In this document: piece after piece, positions 7,257 to 15,332 of the stretch
How positions within the stretch are numbered: the first letter of the stretch is position 1
Layout of the letters: each line of letters opens with the position of its first letter
Origin: Bacteroidales bacterium
GTDB taxonomy: Bacteria > Bacteroidota > Bacteroidia > Bacteroidales > Muribaculaceae
Assembly (NCBI GenBank): GCA_900769345.1
Contig: CAAGGJ010000142.1
Location: forward strand, 1-20,192
Length of the DNA stretch: 20,192 bases
Reading direction: 5' to 3'
Notes under the pieces: model-generated
The model's input: the letters and a program-made list of their open reading frames with translations, nothing else
Told to the model about the DNA's origin: nothing
The model's database searches: none
Translations under genes and position numbers: made by a program

Positions 7257-8576
7257 ATGAACATAATAAAGCTTAAAAAAGGTTATAACCTAAATCTCAA
7301 GGGAGGCATAACTGATGCCTCAATTGTCGATGCGCCTATGGCGCAGACCTATGCCATCGTCCCCGACGACTTCTGTGGCATAGTTCCACGACTCGAAAAG
7401 AAAGAGGGTGAACACGTGGCTGCAGGCGAAGCGGTCTACCATGACAAAGCCAACGAAGCCATCAAGGTTTGCTCTCCAGTGTGCGGCACCATTAAAGAAG
7501 TGCGCCGCGGCGATCGTCGCAAAATCGAAGCCATAGTCATCGAGCCCGATGGTGGCAACGATTGCGCCACTATCGACACCTCCGATGCCAAGTCGGCTCT
7601 GCTCAACTCCGGTCTCTGGGCTTTGCTTCGCCAACGCCCTTACGATGTTGTGCCATCGCCCGACGTAACTCCACGCGACATCTTTGTCACTTGCTTCGAC
7701 TCGGCTCCTCTGGCTGCCGACTGGAAGCTATTTACCGATGGCCACGCCGATCTCATCAAAAAAGGCATCCAAGCTCTCAAGTCGCTTACTTCGGGTAATG
7801 TCTACTTGGGCTGCTGCCCGGGCAATGTGATTGATGCGGAAAACACTGTAGTGTTCGACGGGCCTCACCCTGCAGGCAACGCCGGTGTTCAAGCTGCCAA
7901 TATCCGCCCCGTCAACAAGGGCGAAGTGGTATGGACCACCGACATCATCACCGTGATGCGCATAGGCTCGCTTATGACCGACAGAAAGGTGGATTTCAGC
8001 ACCGTGGTGGCTGTGACAGGCGAAAAAGCCACAAAGCCTCAATTGGTGAAGTGCATCGTCGGCGCTCCCGTAGCATCGGTGGTGGCAGGTGCTATAGACC
8101 TCAACGATGCCAATACTCGCATCATAGCAGGCAATGTGCTCACCGGAACTCACATCGCTGCTTCCGACTACATCCGCGCACCTTATCGTCAGATTACCGC
8201 CATCCCTAACATCACCGTTGAAGACGAATTTATGGGTTGGGCTTCGGTTAGCCCCAAGAAATTCAGCGTTTATCGCAGCTTCACAAGCTGGCTCTTCGGC
8301 AATCGCAAGGCCGCCTCATTCGATGCAAAAATCAATGGTGGCGAACGCGCCATTGTGATGGCAGGCGAATACGACCGTATGATTCCTATGGACATCTACG
8401 CCGAATTCCTCCTCAAAGCCATCATCACCTTCGACATCGAGAAGATGGAGCAACTCGGCATCTACGAAGTGGCTCCCGAGGACTTTGCCCTCGCCGAATA
8501 TGCCGACACATCGAAGCTCGAGCTGCAAAACATAGTGCGTAACGGCCTCAATCGCTTGCGCGCCGAGATGTGCTGA
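7257..8576 (+). CDS. nqrA: Na+-translocating NADH:quinone reductase subunit A
   Basis: NqrA is the large cytoplasm-facing subunit of the six-subunit Na+-NQR, which oxidises NADH, reduces quinone and pumps Na+. The 439-residue length fits the family. Visible marks are the N-terminal KKGYNLNLKGGI segment with the biotin/lipoyl-like half (VAAGEAVYHDK, VCSPVCGTIKEVRRGDRR), the central GNVYLGCCPGN and HPAGNAGVQAANIRPV segments, and the C-terminal GERAIVMAGEYDRMIPMDIYAEFLLKA cut into family-typical motifs. It is the first gene of nqrABCDEF, with a 63-bp gap to nqrB. ATG at 7257 gives the expected MNIIKLKKGY start. Confidence 0.96.
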   Translation: MNIIKLKKGYNLNLKGGITDASIVDAPMAQTYAIVPDDFCGIVPRLEKKEGEHVAAGEAVYHDKANEAIKVCSPVCGTIKEVRRGDRRKIEAIVIEPDGGNDCATIDTSDAKSALLNSGLWALLRQRPYDVVPSPDVTPRDIFVTCFDSAPLAADWKLFTDGHADLIKKGIQALKSLTSGNVYLGCCPGNVIDAENTVVFDGPHPAGNAGVQAANIRPVNKGEVVWTTDIITVMRIGSLMTDRKVDFSTVVAVTGEKATKPQLVKCIVGAPVASVVAGAIDLNDANTRIIAGNVLTGTHIAASDYIRAPYRQITAIPNITVEDEFMGWASVSPKKFSVYRSFTSWLFGNRKAASFDAKINGGERAIVMAGEYDRMIPMDIYAEFLLKAIITFDIEKMEQLGIYEVAPEDFALAEYADTSKLELQNIVRNGLNRLRAEMC

Positions 8577-8639
8577 CACATATTTATATATAGGTAGAAA
8601 AAGAAACAGTATTATTAACCATAAAAAGATTATTTCAAA

Positions 8640-9845
8640 GTGAAGGCACTAAGAAAATTCTTAGACAACATCAAGCCCACATTCCAGCCCGAGGGCAAAC
8701 TCTCGAAGCTGCAATCGGTGTACGATGGTTTTGAATCGTTCCTGTTCACGCCCAACTCTACTTCGGGCAAGACCGGAGCTCAGATTCACGACAGCATCGA
8801 CCTAAAGCGCACCATGATAATAGTAGTGATAGCCCTCATCCCGGCCCTTCTGTTCGGTATGTACAACGTAGGTTATCAGCACTATCTCGCCATAGGTCAG
8901 CAAACAGCGTTTTTCGACACATTCCTCTATGGCCTTGCCGCAGTGCTCCCGAGCATAGTGGTTTCGTATGCCGTAGGTCTGGGCATCGAGTTTACCGCAG
9001 CCCAAATCCGAGGCCACGAAATCAACGAAGGTTTCTTGGTGAGCGGTCTGCTCATACCTCTCATCTGCCCTATCAACACTCCGCTCTGGATGATTGCCGT
9101 AGCCACTGCGTTTGCCGTAATCTTTGCCAAGGAAGTGTTTGGCGGCACAGGTATGAATATATTTAACGTAGCATTGGTGACTCGCGCCGTGCTCTTCTTC
9201 GGCTATCCCTCGAAGATGTCGGGCGACGCAGCATTCGTAAGCACCGACCCGGTATTCGGCCTCGGCGCCGGCACTCTTGTCGACAGCTACTCGGGCGCCA
9301 CACCTCTCGGTCAAGCTGCTACTTTTGTAGGCGAAAAGCTTTCGCTCACCAACATCATTGGCGAGCCCATTTCCACCTTCGATGCATTCTTGGGATTGAT
9401 CCCAGGCTCGGTGGGTGAAACCAGCACCCTCTGCATCCTCATCGGCGCAGCCATTCTGCTCTTCACCGGCATCGCCTCGTGGCGAATCATGCTTTCGGTG
9501 TTTGCCGGCGGTTTGGTTATGAGCTCAGTGGCTTACTTCTTTGCCACTCCGGCATTCCCCACATCACTCATCTCGCCTATCGACCAACTCTGCTACGGTG
9601 GTTTTGCTTTCGCAGCCGTGTTTATGGCCACCGACCCAGTTACCGGCGCTCGCACCGATTTGGGTAAATTTATCTACGGATTCCTCATCGGCGTATTCGC
9701 AATTCTAATCCGCATCTACAACGGTGGTTATCCCGAAGGCGCTATGCTCGCAGTGCTTCTTATGAATGCATTCGCTCCTACCATCGACTACTGCGTGGTA
9801 AATGCCAACATCAAACGCCGCTTAAAGCGCGCTAAAGCTCAATAA
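8640..9845 (+). CDS. nqrB: Na+-translocating NADH:quinone reductase subunit B
   Basis: This integral membrane subunit carries a covalently bound FMN and riboflavin and takes part in Na+ translocation. The 401-residue protein has about ten hydrophobic segments. The motif YSGATPLGQ places the flavinylated threonine at Thr221, the counterpart of the SGAT threonine in Vibrio NqrB. The conserved start region (KFLDNIKPTF, SIDLKRTMI, FGMYNVGYQ) shows that the GTG at 8640 is the right start, since an in-frame ATG would cut into conserved sequence. FMN attachment would require an ApbE flavin transferase, which is not in this window. It is followed 16 bp later by nqrC. Confidence 0.96.
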   Translation: MKALRKFLDNIKPTFQPEGKLSKLQSVYDGFESFLFTPNSTSGKTGAQIHDSIDLKRTMIIVVIALIPALLFGMYNVGYQHYLAIGQQTAFFDTFLYGLAAVLPSIVVSYAVGLGIEFTAAQIRGHEINEGFLVSGLLIPLICPINTPLWMIAVATAFAVIFAKEVFGGTGMNIFNVALVTRAVLFFGYPSKMSGDAAFVSTDPVFGLGAGTLVDSYSGATPLGQAATFVGEKLSLTNIIGEPISTFDAFLGLIPGSVGETSTLCILIGAAILLFTGIASWRIMLSVFAGGLVMSSVAYFFATPAFPTSLISPIDQLCYGGFAFAAVFMATDPVTGARTDLGKFIYGFLIGVFAILIRIYNGGYPEGAMLAVLLMNAFAPTIDYCVVNANIKRRLKRAKAQ

Positions 9846-9847
9846 TC

Positions 9848-9853
9848 AGGAGG
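9848..9853 (+). promoter_or_regulatory. Strong Shine-Dalgarno before nqrC
   Basis: AGGAGG lies 8 nt before the nqrC ATG at 9862. Canonical Shine-Dalgarno sites are uncommon in Bacteroidetes, and the other genes of this operon lack one, so nqrC initiation may be handled differently from that of its neighbours. Confidence 0.6.
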
Positions 9854-9861
9854 ACACAGAT

Positions 9862-10590
9862 ATGAACAAACAAAGCAATACCTACACAATACTCTATTCT
9901 GCGATAATGGTTATCGTGGTGGGTGCCGTATTGGCTCTAATATCGGGCGCCCTCAAGCCTAAGCAGGATGAAAACATTCGCGTCGAGAAAATGAAGCAGA
10001 TGCTTAGCGCTGTGCACATCGCTCCCGAAAACGATGCTATGGTAATAGAGGCTTACAACAAATATTTCACCGAAGCATTCAGCGTAAACAATGCCGGCGA
10101 AGTGGTTGGCGACGATGCCGACGCTGCATTCGCCATCGATATGGCTAAAGAACTCAAGAAAGATGCCGCTGAGCGCGTGCTTCCAGTATTTAAGTTTGTG
10201 GGCGACGACTCGCAAGTGCGCTACCTGATGCCAGTGTCGGGCGCCGGCCTTTGGGGTCCCATCTGGGGATATGTGGCTGTTGAGTCGGACGGTATCGCCA
10301 TCTACGGCGCTTACTTCTCGCACTCAGGCGAAACTCCGGGCCTCGGTGCCGAAATCGAAAAGCCTGCTTTCCAGGAGCAATTCCAGGGCAAGCAGCTCTA
10401 CAAGGAAGGCGAATTCCTGCCTGTAGAAGTGATGAAGGCTGGACAGAAGCCAACTTCGGGCGCCGACTACGTCGATGCCATCTCGGGCGGCACCATCACC
10501 AGCAAGGGCGTGCAAGACATGGTCCGCGTGTGCCTTACCGACTACAGCGCTTTCTTGAACACATTGTCGAACGAAAATTCTAAGCAGTAA
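9862..10590 (+). CDS. nqrC: Na+-translocating NADH:quinone reductase subunit C
   Basis: NqrC carries a second covalent FMN on a large periplasmic domain anchored by an N-terminal helix (about residues 9-30, TILYSAIMVIVVGAVLALI). The 242-residue protein has the FMN-binding domain with GAGLWGPIWGYV, GETPGLGAEI and the C-terminal attachment motif DAISGGTITS, which puts the FMN-phosphothreonine at Thr211. The usual flavinylation consensus recognised by ApbE is D-x-x-S/T-G-A-T, and here Gly replaces Ala just before the Thr. The start is supported by the strong Shine-Dalgarno. The stop is 4 bp before nqrD. Confidence 0.96.
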   Translation: MNKQSNTYTILYSAIMVIVVGAVLALISGALKPKQDENIRVEKMKQMLSAVHIAPENDAMVIEAYNKYFTEAFSVNNAGEVVGDDADAAFAIDMAKELKKDAAERVLPVFKFVGDDSQVRYLMPVSGAGLWGPIWGYVAVESDGIAIYGAYFSHSGETPGLGAEIEKPAFQEQFQGKQLYKEGEFLPVEVMKAGQKPTSGADYVDAISGGTITSKGVQDMVRVCLTDYSAFLNTLSNENSKQ

Positions 10591-10594
10591 AATC

Positions 10595-11215
10595 ATGGCA
10601 ACTAATATTAAAGAAGTATTTTTCAACCCATTCTCGAAGAACAATCCCGTAATTGTTCAGGTGCTCGGCATCTGCTCGGTGCTCGCCGTTACAGCTAAAC
10701 TCGAGCCAGCACTCGTAATGGGTATTTCGGTTACTGCAGTTCTTGCTTTTGCCAACGTGATTATATCGCTCATCCGCAACACCATACCCACCAACATCCG
10801 CATCATAGTGCAGCTCGTGGTGGTGGCTACGCTGGTTATCATCGTAGATCAAGTGCTTAAAGCCTACAATTATCAGGTGAGCAAGCAGCTATCGGTGTTT
10901 ATCGGACTTATTATCACCAACTGTATCCTCATGGGGCGCCTCGAAGCCTTTGCCCTCGGCAATAAGCCTTGGCCGGCATTCCTCGACGGCGTGGGCAACG
11001 GCATTGGCTACGCCATTATTCTCGTGATAGTGGGCTTCTTCCGCGAACTCCTCGGCTCGGGCACCGTGTTTGGCTTCCAAGTGATTCCTCAGGCGCTCTA
11101 CGACCTCGGATATATGAACAACGGCCTTATGATTTTGCCTCCTATGGCACTCATCACCGTGGCTTGCATCATCTGGGTTCACCGCTCACGCAATAAAGAC
11201 CTACAAGAAAAGTAA
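10595..11215 (+). CDS. nqrD: Na+-translocating NADH:quinone reductase subunit D
   Basis: This 206-residue integral membrane subunit belongs to the RnfE/NqrD family and has about six membrane helices. Cys27 (in LGICSVLAV) and Cys110 (in ITNCILMGR) correspond to the two cysteines that, with two from NqrE, hold the intramembrane 2Fe-2S cluster known from Vibrio Na+-NQR. The helix with GVGNGIGYAIILVIVGFFREL is typical of the family. It starts 4 bp after nqrC, so translation is probably coupled, and ends 24 bp before nqrE. Confidence 0.96.
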   Translation: MATNIKEVFFNPFSKNNPVIVQVLGICSVLAVTAKLEPALVMGISVTAVLAFANVIISLIRNTIPTNIRIIVQLVVVATLVIIVDQVLKAYNYQVSKQLSVFIGLIITNCILMGRLEAFALGNKPWPAFLDGVGNGIGYAIILVIVGFFRELLGSGTVFGFQVIPQALYDLGYMNNGLMILPPMALITVACIIWVHRSRNKDLQEK

Positions 11216-11239
11216 CACCGCACAATCAATCATCTACAA

Positions 11240-11854
11240 ATGGAAAATCTGAATTTATTTATCCGTTCGATATTCATCGACAACATGATATTCGCCTACT
11301 TCTTGGGTATGTGCTCCTTCTTGGCAGTATCTAAGAATGTGAAAACGGCGTTCGGACTTGGAATTGCTGTTACTTTCATGCTTGTAGTAACACTTCCTAT
11401 CAACTATTTGCTCAACACCTATGTGCTTCAGCCTGGCGCTCTCGCTTGGCTCGGCGAAGGCTACGAAAGCGTCGATCTCAGCTTCTTGGGCTTGATTATG
11501 TTCATTGCCGTTATAGCTTCGATGACTCAGCTCGTGGAAATGGCTGTGGAGAAGTTCTCGCCATCGCTCTACGCTTCGCTCGGCATATTCTTGCCGCTGA
11601 TTGCCGTTAACTGTGCCATCCTGGGTGCATCGCTCTTTATGCAGCAGCGCGACCTCGGTTCGGCTCTCACATCGGCTGTCTATGGCTTAGGCTCGGGCAT
11701 CGGCTGGCTCCTTGCCATTGTGGGCATCGCCGCCATTCGTGAGAAAATAGCTTATTCCAATGTCCCGGCTCCGCTTAAGGGCATTGGCATCACTTTCATC
11801 ATCACCGGACTTATGGGTATAGCATTCATGAGCTTCCTCGGCATTAAAATCTAA
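11240..11854 (+). CDS. nqrE: Na+-translocating NADH:quinone reductase subunit E
   Basis: This 204-residue integral membrane protein of the RnfA/NqrE family has about six helices in an inverted-repeat topology relative to NqrD. Cys25 (LGMCSFLAV) and Cys125 (AVNCAILGAS) are the matching cysteine pair for the 2Fe-2S cluster shared with NqrD. Family segments FIDNMIFAYFLGMCSF and YGLGSGIGWLLAIVGIAAIR are visible. It ends 6 bp before nqrF. Confidence 0.96.
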   Translation: MENLNLFIRSIFIDNMIFAYFLGMCSFLAVSKNVKTAFGLGIAVTFMLVVTLPINYLLNTYVLQPGALAWLGEGYESVDLSFLGLIMFIAVIASMTQLVEMAVEKFSPSLYASLGIFLPLIAVNCAILGASLFMQQRDLGSALTSAVYGLGSGIGWLLAIVGIAAIREKIAYSNVPAPLKGIGITFIITGLMGIAFMSFLGIKI

Positions 11855-11860
11855 ACGGCT

Positions 11861-13147
11861 ATGACACTATTAGAAATCAATACTCTTACTATAGGCTTGA
11901 GTGCAATCTTCTTCTTGATTGTTACACTCCTCCTTGTGATAGTGCTGCTTGTGGCTAAGCACTACCTTGTGCCATCGGGAAAGGTTAAAATCGACATCAA
12001 CGGCGGCAAGAAAGACATCGATGCCGACTCGGGAAACACCCTGCTCGCCACGCTTCAATCTAACGGCGTGTTCCTTTCATCGGCTTGCGGCGGTAAAGGC
12101 AGTTGCGGTCAGTGCAAATGCCGCGTTACCGAAGGCGGCGGCGAAATCCTGCCCACCGAGGCTGTTCACTTCTCTCGCAAAGAACAGGCTGAGCACTGGC
12201 GACTCGGTTGCCAAGTGAAGGTGAAAAACGACCTCAAAATCGAAGTGCCCGAATCGGTGCTCGACGTCAAAGAATATGAATGTACCGTTGTTTCGAACAA
12301 CAACGTGGCTTCGTTCATCAAGGAGTTTATCGTGGCTCTGCCCGAAGGCGAACACATGAACTTCATCCCGGGCAGCTATGCCCAAATTAAGATTCCTACT
12401 TTCGACATCGACTACGATAAGGACATCGACAAGGCTTCGCTTGGCGAGTATCTCCCGGCATGGGAAAAGTTCGGTCTATTCACTCTCAAGTGCAAGAACA
12501 CCGAGCCCACCGTTCGTGCCTACTCTATGGCTAACTATCCTGCCGAAGGCGACCGCTTTATGCTCACCGTGCGCATTGCCACTCCTCCATTCAAGCCCAA
12601 ACCTCAAGTAGGATTCCAAGATGTGATGCCGGGCATCGCTTCTTCTTACATCTTCACCCTCAAACCGGGCGACAAGGTGCTCATGAGCGGCCCTTATGGC
12701 GACTTCCATCCTATTTTCGACTCTAAACGCGAAATGATATGGGTGGGCGGTGGCGCCGGTATGGCCCCACTTCGCGCTCAAATCATGCACATGACCAAGA
12801 CACTTCATACCACCGACCGCGTTATGCACTATTTCTATGGCGCTCGCGCACTCAACGAAGTGTTCTATCTCGACGACTTCCTCGCCATCGAAAAGGAATT
12901 CCCCAACTTCAAGTTCCACTTGGCTCTCGACCGCCCCGACCCTGCTGCCGATGCTGCAGGCGTGGCTTACACTCCGGGATTTGTGCATGAAGTGATGTAC
13001 AACACCTATCTCAAGGACCACGAAGCACCTGAAGATATCGAATACTATATGTGCGGCCCCGGCCCTATGAGCAATGCCGTAAACAAGATGCTCGACAGCC
13101 TCGGCGTAGACCCTTCGAGCATTCACTACGACAATTTCGGCGGATAA
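11861..13147 (+). CDS. nqrF: Na+-translocating NADH:quinone reductase subunit F
   Basis: NqrF is the NADH-oxidising entry subunit. The 428 residues are arranged as an N-terminal membrane anchor (about 8-33), a 2Fe-2S ferredoxin domain with Cys76, Cys82, Cys85 and Cys117 (SACGGKGSCGQCKC and LGCQV), an FAD domain with RAYSMANYP (217-225) and an NADH domain with GGGAGMAPLRAQ (294-305) and YYMCGPGPM near the C-terminus. The protein ends in the typical DNFGG. It closes the operon: a terminator hairpin follows 32 bp after the stop. Confidence 0.97.
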   Translation: MTLLEINTLTIGLSAIFFLIVTLLLVIVLLVAKHYLVPSGKVKIDINGGKKDIDADSGNTLLATLQSNGVFLSSACGGKGSCGQCKCRVTEGGGEILPTEAVHFSRKEQAEHWRLGCQVKVKNDLKIEVPESVLDVKEYECTVVSNNNVASFIKEFIVALPEGEHMNFIPGSYAQIKIPTFDIDYDKDIDKASLGEYLPAWEKFGLFTLKCKNTEPTVRAYSMANYPAEGDRFMLTVRIATPPFKPKPQVGFQDVMPGIASSYIFTLKPGDKVLMSGPYGDFHPIFDSKREMIWVGGGAGMAPLRAQIMHMTKTLHTTDRVMHYFYGARALNEVFYLDDFLAIEKEFPNFKFHLALDRPDPAADAAGVAYTPGFVHEVMYNTYLKDHEAPEDIEYYMCGPGPMSNAVNKMLDSLGVDPSSIHYDNFGG

Positions 13148-13178
13148 CGCCCCCCGTTATCACCGTGACACAATATGC

Positions 13179-13210
13179 TGCGCTCCCAGCTCTCAAAAGC
13201 CGGGAGCGCA
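13179..13210 (+). terminator. nqr-operon intrinsic terminator
   Basis: A 13-bp stem with one mismatch (13179-13191 with 13198-13210) and a 6-nt loop is followed by TTGCTTTTCTCT. It lies 32 bp after the nqrF stop. Confidence 0.82.
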
Positions 13211-13264
13211 TTGCTTTTCTCTATCCTCAAAGGCTATGTGACCATATCTTCAACGAAAAATTAT

Positions 13265-13295
13265 TTTGACAAATAATTTTTTTTTGCTTATTTTG
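13265..13295 (+). promoter_or_regulatory. Candidate promoter of the cytidylate kinase-like gene
   Basis: TTTG at 13265-13268, 19 bp, then TTATTTTG at 13288-13295 matches the Bacteroidetes promoter except for one base (TT instead of TA). It would give a leader of about 30 nt before the ATG at 13330. Confidence 0.45.
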
Positions 13296-13329
13296 TTACC
13301 GATAACTAAACAAATAACGCTATAGCATT

Positions 13330-13974
13330 ATGACAGACAATAGCAAACCTAAATTTGTGATAACCATAGGCCGCCAGTTTGGCAGCGGCGGCCGCGAAAT
13401 AGGTCGCTTGGTGGCTCAGATGCTGAAAATCGACTATTACGACAAAGAACTGCTCACCGAAGCAGCAAAATCCACCGGTATGAACAGCGACTTCTTCGAA
13501 GCCGCCGATGAACGTTCGCCTAAATTTTTCTCCAGCCTGATGTCGTTCAGCACAGGATTTCACGGCGGATCATTTGTGATAGGCAACAGCCCCATCTCCA
13601 ACGACAATATCTATCGTCAGCAAAGCGAAGTTATCGAAGCCCTCGCCGAGCGTAGCAGTTGCGTAATTCTGGGCCGTACTGCCGACTATATTCTACGCAA
13701 TCACCCCAACGTGATAAGCGTATTCATACATGCCGACATAGCCACTTGCGTGGAACGTATTATGAAGCGCGACCACTGCAAAACCGAGGATGAAGCTCGA
13801 TTGCTCGCCGAAAAGCGCAACAAACTGCGTGCCGAATACTACAATTTCTATACCGACAAACGCTGGGGCGAAGCCATGTCGTACGACCTCTCGGTCGATT
13901 CATCAAAACTTGGCGTGGAACTTTCAGCTCAGCTAATCGTAGATTATGTAAAAGCACGACTCAAATTGAAATAG
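13330..13974 (+). CDS. Cytidylate kinase-like family protein
   Basis: The 214-residue cytosolic protein has a P-loop NTPase start, ITIGRQFGSGGREIGRLVA (residues 11-29), which binds the nucleotide phosphates. It also has ILGRTADYIL with NVISVFIHAD in the middle and a lid-like basic segment CVERIMKRDHCKTEDEA. These features fit the cytidylate-kinase-like family (AAA_26/Cytidylate_kin2 type). Canonical Cmk has a different length and lid, so the substrate is uncertain. It is monocistronic, between the nqr terminator and a convergent terminator. Confidence 0.85.
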   Translation: MTDNSKPKFVITIGRQFGSGGREIGRLVAQMLKIDYYDKELLTEAAKSTGMNSDFFEAADERSPKFFSSLMSFSTGFHGGSFVIGNSPISNDNIYRQQSEVIEALAERSSCVILGRTADYILRNHPNVISVFIHADIATCVERIMKRDHCKTEDEARLLAEKRNKLRAEYYNFYTDKRWGEAMSYDLSVDSSKLGVELSAQLIVDYVKARLKLK

Positions 13975-14002
13975 CCACCCTTTTAAGCACAAAATACGCC
14001 AA

Positions 14003-14042
14003 AACCGGGAAGATAATGCCACATCGACACATCTTCCCGGTT
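14003..14042. terminator. Bidirectional terminator between convergent genes
   Basis: A perfect 12-bp stem (AACCGGGAAGAT at 14003-14014, complement at 14031-14042) with a 16-nt loop lies midway between the kinase-like gene (+) and the CpsB-like gene (-). A and T residues flank both sides. Confidence 0.78.
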
Positions 14043-14079
14043 CTGTTTATCACTCATTAAGTCCTGAATAAAAAAACAG

Positions 14080-14811
14080 CTACATCTTGTCGTTAAGCAA
14101 ACGACCATCGAGTCGTTTCGCTATTTTTCGCCAGTCTTTGGTAGTGAGATACTCCTCTATCACCGCGGCATGACGCTCACCGTGCATATCGCTGCCTAAG
14201 AAGTCGCAGAAATCGTTATCAATAAGCCATTCGGCAGTCTGCTTGGGCCCTATGCCATAATGTCCGGCAAGCGACAACAGATTGACCTGAAATTTCACAC
14301 CCGCATTGTGCAACGTGCGATAACGGTCGTGGCGCATAGCATAATAAGGATAGCGCTCAGGGTGAGCCAATATGGGGCGATAGCCTTTGAGCTGAATGTC
14401 GAACATGATGTCATCGAGCATCAGCAACTCCTGCTGATAACTATTTTCAAGCAAAATAAAATTGCCCGGCAATGCCACCAACCGTCCCTCGTCACGCTGC
14501 TTTATCCAATATTCATCCATACGATATTCTGCCGAGTAGTGCATATCCAACTCTATACCATTCTCATATACTGCAGCCTTAAGCATATCGAAGCCTTGCT
14601 TCAATGTTTCGGGTGTATTCTCAAATGTATTTTCAGTAACGTGCGATGTAAACATTATTCGGTCGATGCCCATCGCCTTTTGGCGAGCAATCAACTCCAG
14701 CGATTCTTCCACCGACTGAGCGCCATGGTCAACGCCCGGCAACAAATGACAGTGCACATCGGTGTGATAGAACAACTTCGCTTCCTGTTTCTTTCTAAAA
14801 AAGCTAAACAT
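14080..14811 (-). CDS. CpsB/YwqE-type PHP tyrosine-protein phosphatase
   Basis: The 243-residue protein belongs to the PHP-fold, metal-dependent phosphatases that dephosphorylate Wzc-like tyrosine kinases controlling capsule or exopolysaccharide export. Metal-binding motifs are visible: DVHCHLLPGVDHGA (His20, His22), FTSHVTENTF, the AEYRMDE acid-rich turn, LLENSYQQ, ILAHPERYPYY and FLGSDMHG near the C-terminus. The first motif reads VDHGA where many family members have DDGA. There are no capsule genes nearby, so it is an orphan in this window. A good promoter lies about 95 bp upstream. It ends 37 bp from a shared convergent terminator. Confidence 0.87.
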   Translation of the reverse strand: MFSFFRKKQEAKLFYHTDVHCHLLPGVDHGAQSVEESLELIARQKAMGIDRIMFTSHVTENTFENTPETLKQGFDMLKAAVYENGIELDMHYSAEYRMDEYWIKQRDEGRLVALPGNFILLENSYQQELLMLDDIMFDIQLKGYRPILAHPERYPYYAMRHDRYRTLHNAGVKFQVNLLSLAGHYGIGPKQTAEWLIDNDFCDFLGSDMHGERHAAVIEEYLTTKDWRKIAKRLDGRLLNDKM

Positions 14812-14905
14812 ATCACTTGAAAGGGGATTCTATTATTATATTTTCAGTTTATCATTAGTAGTCTCCAAAAGTGTTCAGCCCAACGCCTCCCACCCGTTGA
14901 CACCA

Positions 14906-14936
14906 CAAAGATAGCATATATTAACCTCTTTGTAAA
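14906..14936 (-). promoter_or_regulatory. Predicted promoter of the CpsB-like gene
   Basis: On the minus strand TTTA (14936-14933), 19 bp, then TATCTTTG (14913-14906) matches the phylum consensus with one change in the -33 element. The start of transcription would be near 14900, giving a leader of about 90 nt. Confidence 0.6.
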
Positions 14937-15008
14937 GATAAAAATTCAAAAAAAACTACACATACATCACAGTATTATCTGCGATTCCTCAAGCAGAGAG
15001 AGCATTTC

Positions 15009-15117
15009 AACACTGATTTTCACAAAACGGTGGTTATTTAAACACGGATTTGCACATGGAGGTTGGGTAAAACACGGATTTTCACAAATGATTAATTTGA
15101 CCACAGATTTGCACAAT
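15009..15117 (+). repeat. Tandem array of four degenerate repeats, period about 30 bp
   Basis: Copies of the word AACACRGATTTKCACAA begin at 15009, 15041, 15071 and 15100, so the period is 32, 30 and 29 bp with dissimilar 10-14 bp spacers. The inner base alternates: TTTTCAC, TTTGCAC, TTTTCAC, TTTGCAC. Three more members occur further on at 15264, 15607 and 15633. Confidence 0.75.
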
Positions 15118-15127
15118 GCGGGTGATT

Positions 15128-15252
15128 TTCGCATCTTCCAGATGCCTCGGGGTGGTGAAAGATGTCTGAGGGTTGCGCTGTGCTTAACCCTCGGCTACGA
15201 GCCGCTCGCTCCGCTCGGGCGTTCGTTCTTTCAGAACGTTTTTCACGCAGCG
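15128..15252 (+). repeat. Hairpin cassette, copy A
   Basis: This 125-bp segment consists mostly of small hairpins: GCATCT/AGATGC at 15131-15145, GAGGGTT/AACCCTC at 15168-15192, CGGCT/AGCCG at 15192-15204, and CGTTCT/AGAACG at 15224-15238. It matches copy B (15459-15333, opposite strand) in order and wording at both ends. It sits directly after the fourth array repeat. Confidence 0.7.
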
Positions 15253-15263
15253 AGATTATTTAG

Positions 15264-15281
15264 AGCACGGATTTTCACAAT
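15264..15281 (+). repeat. Array repeat 5, between the two cassettes
   Basis: AGCACGGATTTTCACAAT is the TTTTCAC form of the array word. It follows cassette A and precedes cassette B, and keeps the alternation with its nearest array neighbours at 15100 (TTTGCAC) and 15607 (TTTGCAC). Confidence 0.65.
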
Positions 15282-15290
15282 GCTGTGGTG

Positions 15291-15330
15291 TTAATCTGTT
15301 TTAATCTATTGAATCTGTGTGAGATTAAGT
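15291..15330 (+). repeat. 10-bp periodic stretch with core AATCT
   Basis: Four successive 10-bp blocks read TTAATCTGTT, TTAATCTATT, GAATCTGTGT and GAGATTAAGT. The first three share AATCT at the same offset and the fourth is diverged. The GAATCTGTGT block is also the array word read on the other strand. Confidence 0.5.
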
Positions 15331-15332
15331 TG

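Noticed and set aside
12476..13126. 216-codon minus ORF antisense to nqrF
   Set aside because: It is a long antisense frame caused by codon bias in nqrF, with His/Val-rich composition typical of shadows.
15009..15117. CRISPR-like look of short repeats with spacers
   Set aside because: The repeats are only about 17 bp, degenerate, with 10-14 bp spacers, and no cas gene is in the window.
15088..15294. 68-codon + strand ORF over cassette A
   Set aside because: It covers array words and the inverted cassette with no protein features.
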